From: Flavobacteriaceae bacterium
Lineage (GTDB): Bacteria; Bacteroidota; Bacteroidia; Flavobacteriales; Flavobacteriaceae
Reading direction: 5' to 3'
Assembly (NCBI GenBank): GCA_947457615.1
Contig: CANGWK010000020.1
Span: 1 to 59,940, forward strand
Length of the DNA: 59,940 nucleotides
Shown: positions 47,303 through 57,248 of the stretch, in pieces
Layout of the letters: each line of letters opens with the position of its first letter
Position numbering within the stretch: the stretch's first letter is position 1
Translations under genes and position numbers: made by a program
The notes under the pieces: generated by a model
The model's input: the letters and a program-made list of their open reading frames with translations, nothing else
Told to the model about the DNA's origin: nothing
The model's database searches: none

Positions 47303-48112
47303 ATGAAAGAAAAATGGACTGGTGAAAGGCTTGAAACCTTTATTTATTCTAGAGATACAATAGATCACCTACATCGTTACGCGATAGCGAAAGATTATAT
47401 AAAAGGCAAATCGGTTTTAGACATTGCCTCCGGAGAGGGATATGGTAGTAACCTCTTAAGTCAAGATGCAGCTTCAGTTATTGGTGTAGATATTGATCCA
47501 GAAACTGTGAAAAATGCTGGCAAAAAATATAAAAATAGTAATTTACAATTTTTTGTTGGAAGTGCCGATTTAATTCCAGTAGAGTCTGATTCTATTGATG
47601 TAGTTGTTAGTTTTGAAACATTAGAACATCACGATAGACACCAAGAAATGTTTTTCGAATTAAAAAGAGTATTAAAAAAAGAAGGGATACTAATTATATC
47701 CACACCAGATAAATTATATTATTCTGATAAAAGAAATTTTAAAAATCCATTTCATGTAAAAGAGCTTTATAAAAATGAATTTCAAGATTTAATTTCTTCG
47801 AATTTTATAAATTATCAATGTTTAAATCAAAAATATATTAAAGGAAGTTCCATAATTCAAGAAGATAACGATAATCAAATTAATGAAATATTTACAGGAG
47901 ACTATTCAATTCTTAATAAAAATGAGGTTCTACCACTTTATTTAATTATGTTAGCTTCAGATAATAATTTCATAAAACAGAAAACTACTATTTTTAATGG
48001 TTATGATATTATAGATAAAGAATTATTATCAACATTTAGAAAAAGTAATAGTTTTAGGTTAGGAAATTTTATATTAAGTCCTTTAAAATTTATCAAAAAA
48101 TGCTTGCAATAG
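47303..48112 (+). CDS. Class I SAM-dependent methyltransferase
   Basis: The 269-residue protein has KSVLDIASGEGYGSNLLS (motif I), VIGVDIDPETVKNAG (motif II), SADLIPVESDSIDVVVSFET (motif III) and LKKEGILIISTPDK. These are typical for sugar methyltransferases found in glycan loci. It begins one base after the Wzt stop and overlaps the next glycosyltransferase by 13 nt. A role in capping the non-reducing end that Wzt recognises is plausible but not shown. Confidence 0.87.
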   Translation: MKEKWTGERLETFIYSRDTIDHLHRYAIAKDYIKGKSVLDIASGEGYGSNLLSQDAASVIGVDIDPETVKNAGKKYKNSNLQFFVGSADLIPVESDSIDVVVSFETLEHHDRHQEMFFELKRVLKKEGILIISTPDKLYYSDKRNFKNPFHVKELYKNEFQDLISSNFINYQCLNQKYIKGSSIIQEDNDNQINEIFTGDYSILNKNEVLPLYLIMLASDNNFIKQKTTIFNGYDIIDKELLSTFRKSNSFRLGNFILSPLKFIKKCLQ

Positions 48113-48999
48113 TAATTCCTTATTATAAAATTTCGTTTTTTGAAAAAACACTATCATCACTTAAAAATCAAACCAATAAGCAATTTAAAGTTTATGTTGG
48201 CGATGATAATAGTCCTGAATCGCCTTTATCTTTAATTGAAAATAATAAGGATACTTTAGATTTAGTTTACAAAAAATTCGAAAGTAATCTTGGAGGCATT
48301 TCTTTAGTTAAACATTGGAAACGTTGTTTAGATTTAATACAAGAAGAAAAGTGGGTTATGATTTTAGGCGACGATGATTCTTTGTCAATAAATGTTGTTG
48401 CAGAATTTTATAATTCATTACCCAATTTATCAGAAAATAAAATAAAAGTGATGCGATTTTCTTCCCAAACAATTGGAGAAAATGGAGAAGAATTATCCGA
48501 AGTTTTTTGCCATAAAGAGTTTGAAAATGGTAATGATTTTTTTTACAGAAAATATAAAGGAATAACAAGAAGTTCCTTAAGCGAATATGTTTTTGATGTT
48601 GAAAAATTAAAAAATAATTTTTTCTATGAATTTCCTTTAGCATGGCATTCAGATGATTTAGCAGTTTTAGAATGTTCCAATTTTAATTATATTTACTCTA
48701 ATAATGAAGCCAAAGTTTTGGTTCGAATTAGCAATTTAAGTATTACCGGCAGAACGGATTTAACATTAGAAAAATTGAAAGCTTCACAGCAATATTTTGA
48801 AAGGCTACTTTATCATTATCCGCGGAAATTTAATGAACAAAACCTTCAATTAATTTTCCGTAAAGTAGAGTATTTCTTTTATAACAAGAAAACAATTTCG
48901 GAATATATGAGATTAAGTTATTTGCATTTAAACTATTTGGGTTTTTTAAGTTTTTTAAAATTCAATAGAAGAATTTATAAAAATACTAAGCTACTATGA
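48100..48999 (+). CDS. Glycosyltransferase family 2
   Basis: A GT-A glycosyltransferase of 299 residues beginning MLAIVIPYYKISFFEKTLSS. It has GDDNSPESP at the nucleotide site, SNLGGISLVKHWKRCL, and the metal-binding LGDDDS. WHSDDLAVLECSN in the middle is a second acidic cluster. The start overlaps the methyltransferase by 13 nt and the end overlaps the next gene by 4 nt. Donor sugar unknown. Confidence 0.87.
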   Translation: MLAIVIPYYKISFFEKTLSSLKNQTNKQFKVYVGDDNSPESPLSLIENNKDTLDLVYKKFESNLGGISLVKHWKRCLDLIQEEKWVMILGDDDSLSINVVAEFYNSLPNLSENKIKVMRFSSQTIGENGEELSEVFCHKEFENGNDFFYRKYKGITRSSLSEYVFDVEKLKNNFFYEFPLAWHSDDLAVLECSNFNYIYSNNEAKVLVRISNLSITGRTDLTLEKLKASQQYFERLLYHYPRKFNEQNLQLIFRKVEYFFYNKKTISEYMRLSYLHLNYLGFLSFLKFNRRIYKNTKLL

Positions 49000-49937
49000 A
49001 TCTCTTAGTGTCAATAATTATTCCGACTTTTAATCGTGCCCACCTTTTAAGTGAAACGCTTGATAGTATTATTTCATTAACATATCAAAATTGGGAATGT
49101 ATCCTTGTTGATGACGGCAGTACAGACAATACAAAAGATTTGATAGAGAAATATGTTTTAAATGATACTAGAATTAAATTTTATACAAGACCAAATGAGT
49201 TACCTAAAGGGCAAAATTCTTGTAGGAATTATGGCTATGATAAAAGTACTGGTGATTGGATAAAATGGTTTGATAGTGACGATTTGTTTTTGCCCAGTGC
49301 TCTTGATTTTATGGCTAATTTAGCTAATAGTGAATACGATGTGTTTATTACTAATCTATTAATTGTAGATGGTATTACTGACAAAATAATAAATAATAAA
49401 AAGAGTTTTTCTGATAATTTAATTACAGATTATCTTATCGGAAAAATTGCTTTTTATGTTTGTGGTCCTACTTGGAAAAAAAGTTTTTTAGAAAAACAAA
49501 CCTATTTATTTGATGATAATTTAAGTAATTTGGACGATTGGGATTTTAATCTAAGAATGATTTACAACAATCCTAAAATCTATTATTTAGACGAATCTTT
49601 AATAAAATATAGAGTTAATAGCAATTCATTATCTCATGAAATAGATAAATTAAATATTAATGAGATTAAATCTGAGTTTAAAGCAAGAGAAAAACACATT
49701 GTATTATTAAATAAAATAAATAAACCAGCAAAATCGTTACTTGTAAATTTCACCAAAAAAAGATATAAATATTTTTTCCGTGAAGCATTAATCAAAAACC
49801 ATTATTCTAAATTTTATTTTTTAAATAAATTATTTATTTATCAAATGAAAACATTAGATTTCTTTGGAATACTAAAAACTTTATTTGCTTTTTTAATTTT
49901 TAAAATTTTTAATAAAGGTTACAAATTATTAAAATGA
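48996..49937 (+). CDS. Glycosyltransferase family 2
   Basis: A GT-A glycosyltransferase of 313 residues. It has the opening VSIIIPTFNRAHLLSETLDS, CILVDDGSTDNTKDLIEKY, the PKGQNSCRNYGYDKSTGDW loop, the metal-binding WFDSDD and a later NLDDWDFNLRM that fits the catalytic-base region. The C-terminal part is basic with a hydrophobic stretch (DFFGILKTLFAFLIFKIF) that may bind the membrane. It overlaps both neighbours by 4 nt. Confidence 0.9.
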   Translation: MNLLVSIIIPTFNRAHLLSETLDSIISLTYQNWECILVDDGSTDNTKDLIEKYVLNDTRIKFYTRPNELPKGQNSCRNYGYDKSTGDWIKWFDSDDLFLPSALDFMANLANSEYDVFITNLLIVDGITDKIINNKKSFSDNLITDYLIGKIAFYVCGPTWKKSFLEKQTYLFDDNLSNLDDWDFNLRMIYNNPKIYYLDESLIKYRVNSNSLSHEIDKLNINEIKSEFKAREKHIVLLNKINKPAKSLLVNFTKKRYKYFFREALIKNHYSKFYFLNKLFIYQMKTLDFFGILKTLFAFLIFKIFNKGYKLLK

Positions 49938-51067
49938 AAAAGAGAATCCTTTTTATTTCAATGAATTCCATTCACGCCCAAAGATGGATTGAAAATGTAG
50001 ATAACGCACATCAGGAATTATTTTGGTGGGATATTACTTCTTCAGGAAAAATGAATCTTAATGAAAATAGTACTCAAATAACCGATTGGAGAAAACGAAA
50101 AATAAAGTACATTATTGGAGAATATTTTTTAAGAAAAAAAATTCCTTGGTTATATAATTCCATAGAACACTTTTTGCAAGTAACTATTGCAGAACAATTG
50201 GAGAATTTGATACAGGAATTAAAGCCGGATGTAATTCACAGTTTTGAAATGCAATCTTGCAGTTATCCTATTCTTGCAGTCTTGAATAAACACAATAATA
50301 TTCCTTGGATTTACTCCTGTTGGGGAAATGATTTATTTTATTTTAAAAATTTTAAATCCCATAAGCCAAAAATAAAGCAGGTATTGCAACGCGTGAATTT
50401 CCTACAAACTGATTGTAACCGCGACATTGAAATTGCAAAAGAGTTAGGTTTTCAAGGCACTTCTTTAGAGGTTATTCCAGGAGGAGGTGGATTCAATTTG
50501 GATAATATTCAAAGTATAAAATTGCCAATAAATCAAAGAAAAATTATTTTGGTTAAAGGCTACGAGCACAAATTTGGACGTGCAATAAATGTTTTAAAAG
50601 CCTTATCGGAATTGAAGGAAATCACTAGTAATTATGAAGTGGTTGTTTTTGCATGCCATCCAATAGTACTAGAATTTATAAAAGACAATTCTTTGCCATT
50701 TACAGTTTTATCCAAAGAAGTGTTATCGCACCAAGAAGTATTGGAATTAATGGGAAAAACCTTAATTTATATTGGCAACAGTACATCTGATGGTATGCCA
50801 AATACTCTTTTAGAAGCTGTAATAATGGGCGCTTTCCCAATCCAATCTAACCCTGGAGGTGCAACCCAAGAGGTTATTGGTGCTGGTAATGGTTTATTAA
50901 TTGAAAATCCGGAGAGTGTATTAGAAATAAAAACATTAATTTTAAAGGCTTTAAGTGGTGAAATCAATTTTGATAAGGCATTTATTTTCAACAATGAATT
51001 GGCTAAAATAAAATTGGATTATAATTTGAATCGAACAAAAATAAATAAAATATATACAGACCTTTAA
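49934..51067 (+). CDS. Glycosyltransferase family 4
   Basis: A GT-B enzyme of 377 residues. The N-terminal domain starts RILFISMNSIHAQRWIENVD and has LKPDVIHSFEMQSCSYPIL and YSCWGNDLFYFKNF. The C-terminal domain has the glycine-rich EVIPGGGGFNLDNI and GNSTSDGMPNTLLEAVIMGA, then PIQSNPGGATQEVIGAGNG. The sequence differs strongly from the GT4 genes of the first locus. It overlaps the previous gene by 4 nt and is followed by 43 nt. Confidence 0.86.
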   Translation: MKKRILFISMNSIHAQRWIENVDNAHQELFWWDITSSGKMNLNENSTQITDWRKRKIKYIIGEYFLRKKIPWLYNSIEHFLQVTIAEQLENLIQELKPDVIHSFEMQSCSYPILAVLNKHNNIPWIYSCWGNDLFYFKNFKSHKPKIKQVLQRVNFLQTDCNRDIEIAKELGFQGTSLEVIPGGGGFNLDNIQSIKLPINQRKIILVKGYEHKFGRAINVLKALSELKEITSNYEVVVFACHPIVLEFIKDNSLPFTVLSKEVLSHQEVLELMGKTLIYIGNSTSDGMPNTLLEAVIMGAFPIQSNPGGATQEVIGAGNGLLIENPESVLEIKTLILKALSGEINFDKAFIFNNELAKIKLDYNLNRTKINKIYTDL

Positions 51068-51110
51068 AGTCTTACTATATTGAAGCAATAATACCAGGGC
51101 TTTAAGTGTT

Positions 51111-52136
51111 ATGAGAGTAGGAAGTAACCCCGAAAAAGAAAATAAATCAATACAACTAGATAGTTACCACAGGGTGATTGTTCCCGTATATATTCCAAAT
51201 TTTGAAGGTTATTTCGAGCATTCTTTTGATGGATTTAAATTGTGTATTGAATCGTTATTGAAGACGGTGCATACCCAAACACGAATAACTATTTACAATA
51301 ACAATTGTCACTCTTCGGTTAAAGAATATATCGATTCGCAATTTAAAAGTTCCATTTATATTGATCAAGTTTTTCATTCTAAAGAGAACTTAGGTAAGAT
51401 TAACGCAATTTTAGCGGCTTCCAAAGGAAATTTGGAATCTTTAATTACCATTACGGATGCAGATGTTTTGTTCCAACAAGGTTGGCAAGCTGCTATAGAA
51501 GATATTTTTGTTAAATTTCCACAAGCAGGAATGGTTAGTCCAGTGCCAAGTAGCAAAGTATTAGTCAATCATACTGCTAGCACATGGTTTTATGGTTTTT
51601 TTAAAGGGAAATTAGAATTTCAAAATGTTTTAAATCCCGAAGCAATGCATTTATTTGATTTGAGTTTGGGAAATGAAAAATTAATGTACGAGCCTATTCA
51701 TTTGGAAAATTATTTGGTATTAAAAAACAAAAATAATTTAGGCGAAGCAGTTGTTGGTTGCGGTCATTTTGTAGCAACATTAAAAAGGAATGTTTTAGAT
51801 TTAGGACCAAATAAGCCTACATTTATTAAAATAGATGGTGGCGTGGAAGAAAAATATATTGATATTTCTAACGATAGTTTGGGTTATTTACGTCTTGCTA
51901 CTAAAGAAAATTTTGCATACCACATAGGAAATAAACCCGAGTCTTGGATGTACGATTTGGTTTCCAATTTAATTCCAGAAACATCTAATGGTATAGATAG
52001 TTCTTTAATTTTAGATAAAAAAATAGGCTATTTTTACAGAAAAACAGGAAGATTAATCCTAAGAATAATGGGCAATAAAAAAACAAGAAACCAATTTTTA
52101 AAAAAGTTTGGGCTATTAAACCCGGATAATTATTAA
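51111..52136 (+). CDS. Glycosyltransferase (GT-A fold)
   Basis: The 341-residue protein shows a GT-A layout: YHRVIVPVYIPNFEGYFEHS, the ITIYNNNCHSSVKEYI segment, HSKENLGKINAILAASKGN and a metal-binding TDADVLFQQGW. GCGHFVATLKRNVLD follows in the acceptor half. It is more distant from the standard family 2 domain than its neighbours, so annotation may vary between family 2 and family A glycosyltransferase. It follows the preceding gene by 43 nt and leads into the acyltransferase after 12 nt. Confidence 0.78.
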   Translation: MRVGSNPEKENKSIQLDSYHRVIVPVYIPNFEGYFEHSFDGFKLCIESLLKTVHTQTRITIYNNNCHSSVKEYIDSQFKSSIYIDQVFHSKENLGKINAILAASKGNLESLITITDADVLFQQGWQAAIEDIFVKFPQAGMVSPVPSSKVLVNHTASTWFYGFFKGKLEFQNVLNPEAMHLFDLSLGNEKLMYEPIHLENYLVLKNKNNLGEAVVGCGHFVATLKRNVLDLGPNKPTFIKIDGGVEEKYIDISNDSLGYLRLATKENFAYHIGNKPESWMYDLVSNLIPETSNGIDSSLILDKKIGYFYRKTGRLILRIMGNKKTRNQFLKKFGLLNPDNY

Positions 52137-52148
52137 ATTAAAATATTT

Positions 52149-52793
52149 ATGCTTACCAAATTTAGACTTTTAATAAAAAAAATTATTAATTATTTTCTAA
52201 ATACTACAGAAAATAGGGGAGGAGTTTCTATTTCTGGATTTTCTAAAGGAATTAATAATGTTACATTTGAAGGCAAAAATGTTATTCCGAACGGATGTAA
52301 TTTTTCTGGTAATATTCATTTAGGATATGCAACCACATTAGGCCCTAATAATTTTTTTTCAGGGGATATTACTATTGGAAAATATTGTCAAATTGGTAGT
52401 GATGTAGCAATTCATAGTTCCAATCATCCTGTACATTTTATGTCGACATATATTAATAAAAATCTGTTTAATGGCGAATTAAAAAAGTTGAAAGAAATAA
52501 AAAAAATTACTATTGCTAACGATGTTTGGATTGGTCATAATGTGATAATTGTAGGAAACGTGACCATAGGAAATGGAGCAATTTTAGCTGCTGGATCAGT
52601 TGTTACAAAAGATGTAGCCCCATATTCTATAGTAGCCGGTGTTCCTGCGAAAAAAATTAAAATGCGATTTTCAAATCCAATCATCCAAGAAATTGAAGAT
52701 ATAAAATGGTGGGATTTACCTCATGATAAACTGGAAGAAATCAAACCTCTTTTCATGAAAAATTTTCTAGATAAGGACAGTATTTATGAATAA
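52149..52793 (+). CDS. Hexapeptide-repeat acyltransferase (CatB/Vat-like)
   Basis: This left-handed beta-helix transferase of 214 residues has the His-containing IHSSNHPVHFMSTY and the family end NDVWIGHNVIIVGNVTIGNG followed by SVVTKDVAPYSIVAGVPAKK. It probably O-acetylates a sugar of the glycan. The context directly before neuA-, neuB- and neuC-like genes suggests the target may be the nonulosonic acid, but any sugar is possible. It overlaps the cytidylyltransferase start by 8 nt. Confidence 0.88.
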   Translation: MLTKFRLLIKKIINYFLNTTENRGGVSISGFSKGINNVTFEGKNVIPNGCNFSGNIHLGYATTLGPNNFFSGDITIGKYCQIGSDVAIHSSNHPVHFMSTYINKNLFNGELKKLKEIKKITIANDVWIGHNVIIVGNVTIGNGAILAAGSVVTKDVAPYSIVAGVPAKKIKMRFSNPIIQEIEDIKWWDLPHDKLEEIKPLFMKNFLDKDSIYE

Positions 52794-53457
52794 AACAATC
52801 GCTATAATACCAGCACGAGGAGCTTCAAAAAGATTACCAAATAAAAACATTCTTCCTCTAGGAGGCATTCCATTATTAGTTCATTCCATTCAATTAGCAA
52901 AAGCCAATAGCTCTATTATTGACGCAATATATGTTTCTACTGATGATGTTTCGATTAAAAAAATAGCTTTGCAATATGGCGCCCAAGTAATAGATCGTCC
53001 GGATGCTATTTCTGGTGATTTTGAGCCAACAATTACAAGTTTACAACATGCTTTGAGTGTTTTAGATGCAAGTATTGAAAATATTGTTTTATTGCAACCT
53101 ACTAATCCTTTAAGACCAGAAAATATTTTGAAAGATTGTTTTGATAAATTCCAAAATATGAACTGTAATAGTCTTTTTACGGTTAGTTCTAATGATCATA
53201 AATTAGGTAAAATTGCTGCAAATAAATTCATCCCATTTAATTACGAAATTGGGCAAAGAAGTCAAGATTTAAAGCCACTTTATTACGAAAATGGACTTTT
53301 ATATATCTGCAAAGCCTCTAGTATTAAACAAGGAAAAATTATAACAGAAGATGCATTTCCTTTTGTAGTAAACCATATTTTCGCTAAGGTAGATATTGAT
53401 ACACAGGATGATTTTGATTTTGCTGAGTATTTATATTCGAAAAAAAAGAAAATATAA
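52786..53457 (+). CDS. neuA: Nonulosonic acid cytidylyltransferase (NeuA/LegF type)
   Basis: This enzyme activates a sialic-acid-like sugar as its CMP form. The 223-residue protein shows the CTP-binding signature IIPARGASKRLPNKNILPLG, IYVSTDDVSIKKIA, the DRPDAISGDFEPTITSLQHA segment and VLLQPTNPLRPENI. The end has VDIDTQDDFDFAEYL, conserved in the family. Whether the substrate is Neu5Ac, legionaminic acid or another C9 sugar is not determined by these motifs. It overlaps the acyltransferase by 8 nt and lies 11 nt before neuB. Confidence 0.9.
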   Translation: MNKTIAIIPARGASKRLPNKNILPLGGIPLLVHSIQLAKANSSIIDAIYVSTDDVSIKKIALQYGAQVIDRPDAISGDFEPTITSLQHALSVLDASIENIVLLQPTNPLRPENILKDCFDKFQNMNCNSLFTVSSNDHKLGKIAANKFIPFNYEIGQRSQDLKPLYYENGLLYICKASSIKQGKIITEDAFPFVVNHIFAKVDIDTQDDFDFAEYLYSKKKKI

Positions 53458-53468
53458 AATAGATAGTT

Positions 53469-54509
53469 ATGAATCCATTTATAGAAATAGCCGGAAGAAA
53501 AATAGGCCCTGATTTTAAACCGTTAGTTATTGCTGAAATCGGAATTAACCATGAAGGTTCCCTAATTGTAGCCAAAGAAATGGTAGATGCTGCTCATCGT
53601 GCAGGTGCGGAAATGGTAAAACACCAAACACACATTGTAGCAGATGAAATGAGCGGTGCCGCCAAAAAAGTTATTCCTGGTAATGCCAATATTTCTATTT
53701 ATGAAATTATGGAGCGTTGTGCTCTAAACGAAGAAGAGGAAATAGAACTAAAAAATTACGTAGAAACTAAAGGCATGATTTTTATTTCTACTCCATTTTC
53801 TCGTGCTGCGGCTGAACGATTAAAAAAAATGGATATTCCAGCCTATAAAATAGGTTCTGGCGAATGTAATAATTATCCGTTATTGGAACATATCTGTACA
53901 TTTGGAAAACCAGTAATTTTAAGCACAGGCATGAATACCATTGAAAGTGTTCGAAAAGCCATTGCAATTTTTGATAAACACAACATTCCGGTTGCCTTGT
54001 TGCATACTACTAATTTATATCCAACACCCATTCACTTGGTCCGATTTGGTGCAATGACACAATTGCACGAAGCATTTCCTGATAAAGTTTTTGGTTTGTC
54101 CGATCATACTTTAAATAACAATGCTTGTCTTGGTGCCGTGGCTCTTGGCGCAAGTATTTTAGAACGTCATTTTACGGATAAAATGCAACGTACTGGACCT
54201 GATATTGTGTGCAGTATGGATGAAAATGCGTGTGCTGAACTAATTATTTCTTCCAATGAAATTTGGCAAATGCGAGGCGGAATAAAAGAACCCGCTGAAG
54301 AAGAACAAGTAACTATTGACTTTGCATTTGCAACCGTGTGCTCCATAGCAACGATTCAAAAAGGAGAAAAACTATCGAAAGAAAATATTTGGGTAAAACG
54401 CCCTGGTACCGGTAAAATTCTGGCAGAACATTTTAACGGTTTACTCGGAAAAATTTCAACCAGAACTATTGAAAATGACGAACAATTAGATTTTAATGAT
54501 TTTGAATAA
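53469..54509 (+). CDS. neuB: N-acetylneuraminate / legionaminic acid synthase
   Basis: This enzyme condenses PEP with a 2-acetamido mannose-type sugar to form the C9 sugar acid. The 346-residue protein has the TIM-barrel part with [80 protein letters not shown] and [22 protein letters not shown]-terminal SAF domain ([20 protein letters not shown]) closes it. It lies in the order neuA-neuB-neuC. Given the UDP-diNAcBac genes of the first locus, legionaminic acid is as likely as Neu5Ac. Confidence 0.94.
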   Translation: MNPFIEIAGRKIGPDFKPLVIAEIGINHEGSLIVAKEMVDAAHRAGAEMVKHQTHIVADEMSGAAKKVIPGNANISIYEIMERCALNEEEEIELKNYVETKGMIFISTPFSRAAAERLKKMDIPAYKIGSGECNNYPLLEHICTFGKPVILSTGMNTIESVRKAIAIFDKHNIPVALLHTTNLYPTPIHLVRFGAMTQLHEAFPDKVFGLSDHTLNNNACLGAVALGASILERHFTDKMQRTGPDIVCSMDENACAELIISSNEIWQMRGGIKEPAEEEQVTIDFAFATVCSIATIQKGEKLSKENIWVKRPGTGKILAEHFNGLLGKISTRTIENDEQLDFNDFE

Positions 54510-55632
54510 CACCAAAAAGATACTATTCCTAACCGGTACTCGAGCTGATTTTAGCAAGATAAAATCGCTGATTTCTACATTGGATACTACTCCAGAATTT
54601 GAAGTTTTTGTTTTTGTTACCGGTATGCATTTACAAGAAGAATACGGCTATACGTTGATAGAAATTGAACGCTGTAATTTTAAAAATGTGCATACTTTTG
54701 AGAATAACACCCACGAAACCACAATGGATTTGACTTTGGCAAAAACCATTGAAGGCTTATCTAGTTATTGTAAAGAAGTGCAACCCCAGTTAATTGTGGT
54801 GCATGGTGATAGGCTAGAAACTCTTGCTGGTGCTATTGTTGGTTCGTTAAATAATATTTTGGTAGCGCATATTGAAGGTGGCGAATTGTCAGGAACGGTA
54901 GATGAATTAATTCGGCACAGTGTGAGTAAATTGAGTCATATTCATTTTGTTTCCAATACCGATGCTGCCAATAGGTTAGTTCAAATGGGCGAATTGCAAT
55001 CTTCCATATTCACTATTGGGTCTCCAGATGTAGATATTATGTTTTCTAATACGTTGCCCAAAATTGCTGTGGCTAAAGAGTATTATCAAATTCAATTTGA
55101 AAAATACGCCATTGTTATGTTCCATCCAGTTACTACTGAGGCAAACGAGATGGAGGAATTTACCAATAATTTTGTTTCCGCATTGTTAGAAGATGATTCT
55201 AATTATATTGTAATTTATCCCAATAACGATTTGGGAAGTCAACAGATAATTAAAAAATATAAAGAATTTCAAGGCAATTCTCGTTTTAGAGTTTTTCCTT
55301 CATTGCGATTTGAATATTTTTTGACCTTTCTTAAAAATGCACAATTCATTATTGGAAATAGTAGCGCTGGGATTCGAGAAGCACCTTATTATGGCGTCCC
55401 AATAATTAACATTGGAACTCGTCAACAAAATAGAGTATTAAATTCAGAAATCGTAAATGTCGATTATGATATGAATTCAATTAAAACTGCTTTAAAAAAC
55501 ATCTATTTACAGAAATCTGAAAAAGTAAATTCTAATTTTGGAGAAGGAAATAGTGCTGTTTTATTTAAAAATTCCTTATTGAATTCGGATATTTGGAATA
55601 TAAATCATCAGAAACAATTCAGAGATATTTAA
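54496..55632 (+). CDS. neuC: UDP-N-acetylglucosamine 2-epimerase, hydrolysing (NeuC/LegG type)
   Basis: This enzyme releases the 2-epimerised mannose-type sugar from UDP-GlcNAc or UDP-diNAcBac and supplies neuB. The 378-residue protein has [75 protein letters not shown] and [20 protein letters not shown], all typical of the NeuC group. It overlaps neuB by 14 nt. Family motifs do not discriminate the two UDP sugars. Confidence 0.93.
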   Translation: MILNNTKKILFLTGTRADFSKIKSLISTLDTTPEFEVFVFVTGMHLQEEYGYTLIEIERCNFKNVHTFENNTHETTMDLTLAKTIEGLSSYCKEVQPQLIVVHGDRLETLAGAIVGSLNNILVAHIEGGELSGTVDELIRHSVSKLSHIHFVSNTDAANRLVQMGELQSSIFTIGSPDVDIMFSNTLPKIAVAKEYYQIQFEKYAIVMFHPVTTEANEMEEFTNNFVSALLEDDSNYIVIYPNNDLGSQQIIKKYKEFQGNSRFRVFPSLRFEYFLTFLKNAQFIIGNSSAGIREAPYYGVPIINIGTRQQNRVLNSEIVNVDYDMNSIKTALKNIYLQKSEKVNSNFGEGNSAVLFKNSLLNSDIWNINHQKQFRDI

Positions 55633-55637
55633 ATTTT

Positions 55638-57248
55638 ATGTTAGAAAATTCTGAAGCAACAACTACTGTTTTTCATTATTTCATTTCTGATGAGATACTT
55701 GACCGTAAAATTACTTTGGATGATCTATCTTTTGAAAATTTAAATTCCTTTGATATTATAATTGAATTTTCTTCTCCTATTGCCAGTTTTAGAAATCACG
55801 ATTATACTTGGGTAACTGTTTCGCAAGATAGGATTGCTAACGATTTTTCGCCTAAAGTGATTCGGCTACAAAACGGATTGTATGTTCAAGCCAATTGTAA
55901 TTTGGGTATTTGGGAAGTAAATGCTAAAAATCCGAAGCAATTGCTATGGCGATTTAACCCTGAATTTGCTGCTCCAATCACACAATATTCTAAAGAAAAT
56001 AATACTAAAAAGATAGTTTCAGCTCAAACTGATTTTAATTTTGCAGAGAAATTAGTATTATTAATAACTTCCAAAGGGGCGCTAGAATTGAGTCGTTCTC
56101 TAATTCCATTTTCGGCCGTTGCTTGTTTTACTGATCATTGCGATTTTGATACTGCAGAAAATTTAAAGATTCAAAGAGAATTTTTTAAAGAAAAGGGAAT
56201 CAAAATCACCAAAGGTTTTTTCTTAAATCATTTTTCTAAAAGAGACGATAATGCTTCTTTTGAAAATAATGCTTCCGAAATTGAAAAATGGCGATTAGAC
56301 GGACATGAATTATGTTACCATTCGTTAACGCAATCCATCCGAAAGGATAAAGAAGCATTTTCCGAATTTGAAAATTTCATTCCTCCTTACAATAATATTT
56401 CGATATGGATTGATCACGGATTTCAACCTTATAATTTTTCTTTATTTCAAAAAAATGGTATTTCAAATGACAAGTACGAAGCCACTCTTTTAAACAAAAA
56501 GATTGCGGTACTTTGGAATTATATGGATGCTGGAACTGCAACTTCAGGAGTTCTTAATCAGTTGGATTCTAGTCAATTTAACTTGGCTAACTATTACGCT
56601 TCCATTAAAGAAAATTCTTTATTAAAACGATTAGCTTCCCTTCTAAAAAATATTATTTTCCATTACGATAACGATGAAATTAGAGTCCGAAACTACATTG
56701 ATACCGTATCTTTTTCTAAGGCATTATTGGTTAAGAAAAATTGTAGCGTCATTTTCAAATTATTTAAAAATATAATTCCATTGGTAATTCTTTCCTTGAA
56801 AGTTTTGTTTACTTGGAACTCGGCTAAGAAAACTACTTACAAAGCTGCAAAGTATTGTCCTATTTTTTTCAAACATAAAATTGCCCAAAAGGAGTTTACT
56901 ATTTTTCAAAGCCTTGAAATGGTAGATTTTATCTCAGCATTATCTCCCAAAAATATGGATGCTTTTGTTGATGCATCGGGCTTGTTTATTGCGCATACTT
57001 ACTTTTCGGTTAACACCAATAATTATGATGGTAAACTAATAAATTCCGATAACTCCTTAAATGAAAAAGTGGTTTCCAACTTTAATCATTTAGCTAAAAA
57101 AATAGAACAAAAACAACTTTGGAATCCAACACTTTCGAAGTTAGTGGCGTTTTATACCAATTACCAAAACACCGTTTTGGATATGGATGTAAATGGTACT
57201 ATTTTTATCAAAAATAATTACGATATTCCTTCAAGAAGTATAACATGA
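55638..57248 (+). CDS. Polysaccharide deacetylase-like protein of unknown specificity
   Basis: The 536-residue protein has a NodB-like core in its middle: CFTDHCDFDTAENLKIQRE resembles motif 1 with its metal-binding acids, and RLDGHELCYHSLTQSI resembles motif 2, although the usual H-S-x-x-x-H is not complete. SIWIDHGFQPYNFS may be a later motif. The N-terminal 150 residues and the C-terminal 200 residues match nothing I know; LFKNIIPLVILSLKVLFTW is a possible membrane helix. The ATG at 55638 is preferred over an upstream in-frame TTG at 55593 that would overlap neuC. It overlaps the next gene by 4 nt. Confidence 0.7.
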   Translation: MLENSEATTTVFHYFISDEILDRKITLDDLSFENLNSFDIIIEFSSPIASFRNHDYTWVTVSQDRIANDFSPKVIRLQNGLYVQANCNLGIWEVNAKNPKQLLWRFNPEFAAPITQYSKENNTKKIVSAQTDFNFAEKLVLLITSKGALELSRSLIPFSAVACFTDHCDFDTAENLKIQREFFKEKGIKITKGFFLNHFSKRDDNASFENNASEIEKWRLDGHELCYHSLTQSIRKDKEAFSEFENFIPPYNNISIWIDHGFQPYNFSLFQKNGISNDKYEATLLNKKIAVLWNYMDAGTATSGVLNQLDSSQFNLANYYASIKENSLLKRLASLLKNIIFHYDNDEIRVRNYIDTVSFSKALLVKKNCSVIFKLFKNIIPLVILSLKVLFTWNSAKKTTYKAAKYCPIFFKHKIAQKEFTIFQSLEMVDFISALSPKNMDAFVDASGLFIAHTYFSVNTNNYDGKLINSDNSLNEKVVSNFNHLAKKIEQKQLWNPTLSKLVAFYTNYQNTVLDMDVNGTIFIKNNYDIPSRSIT

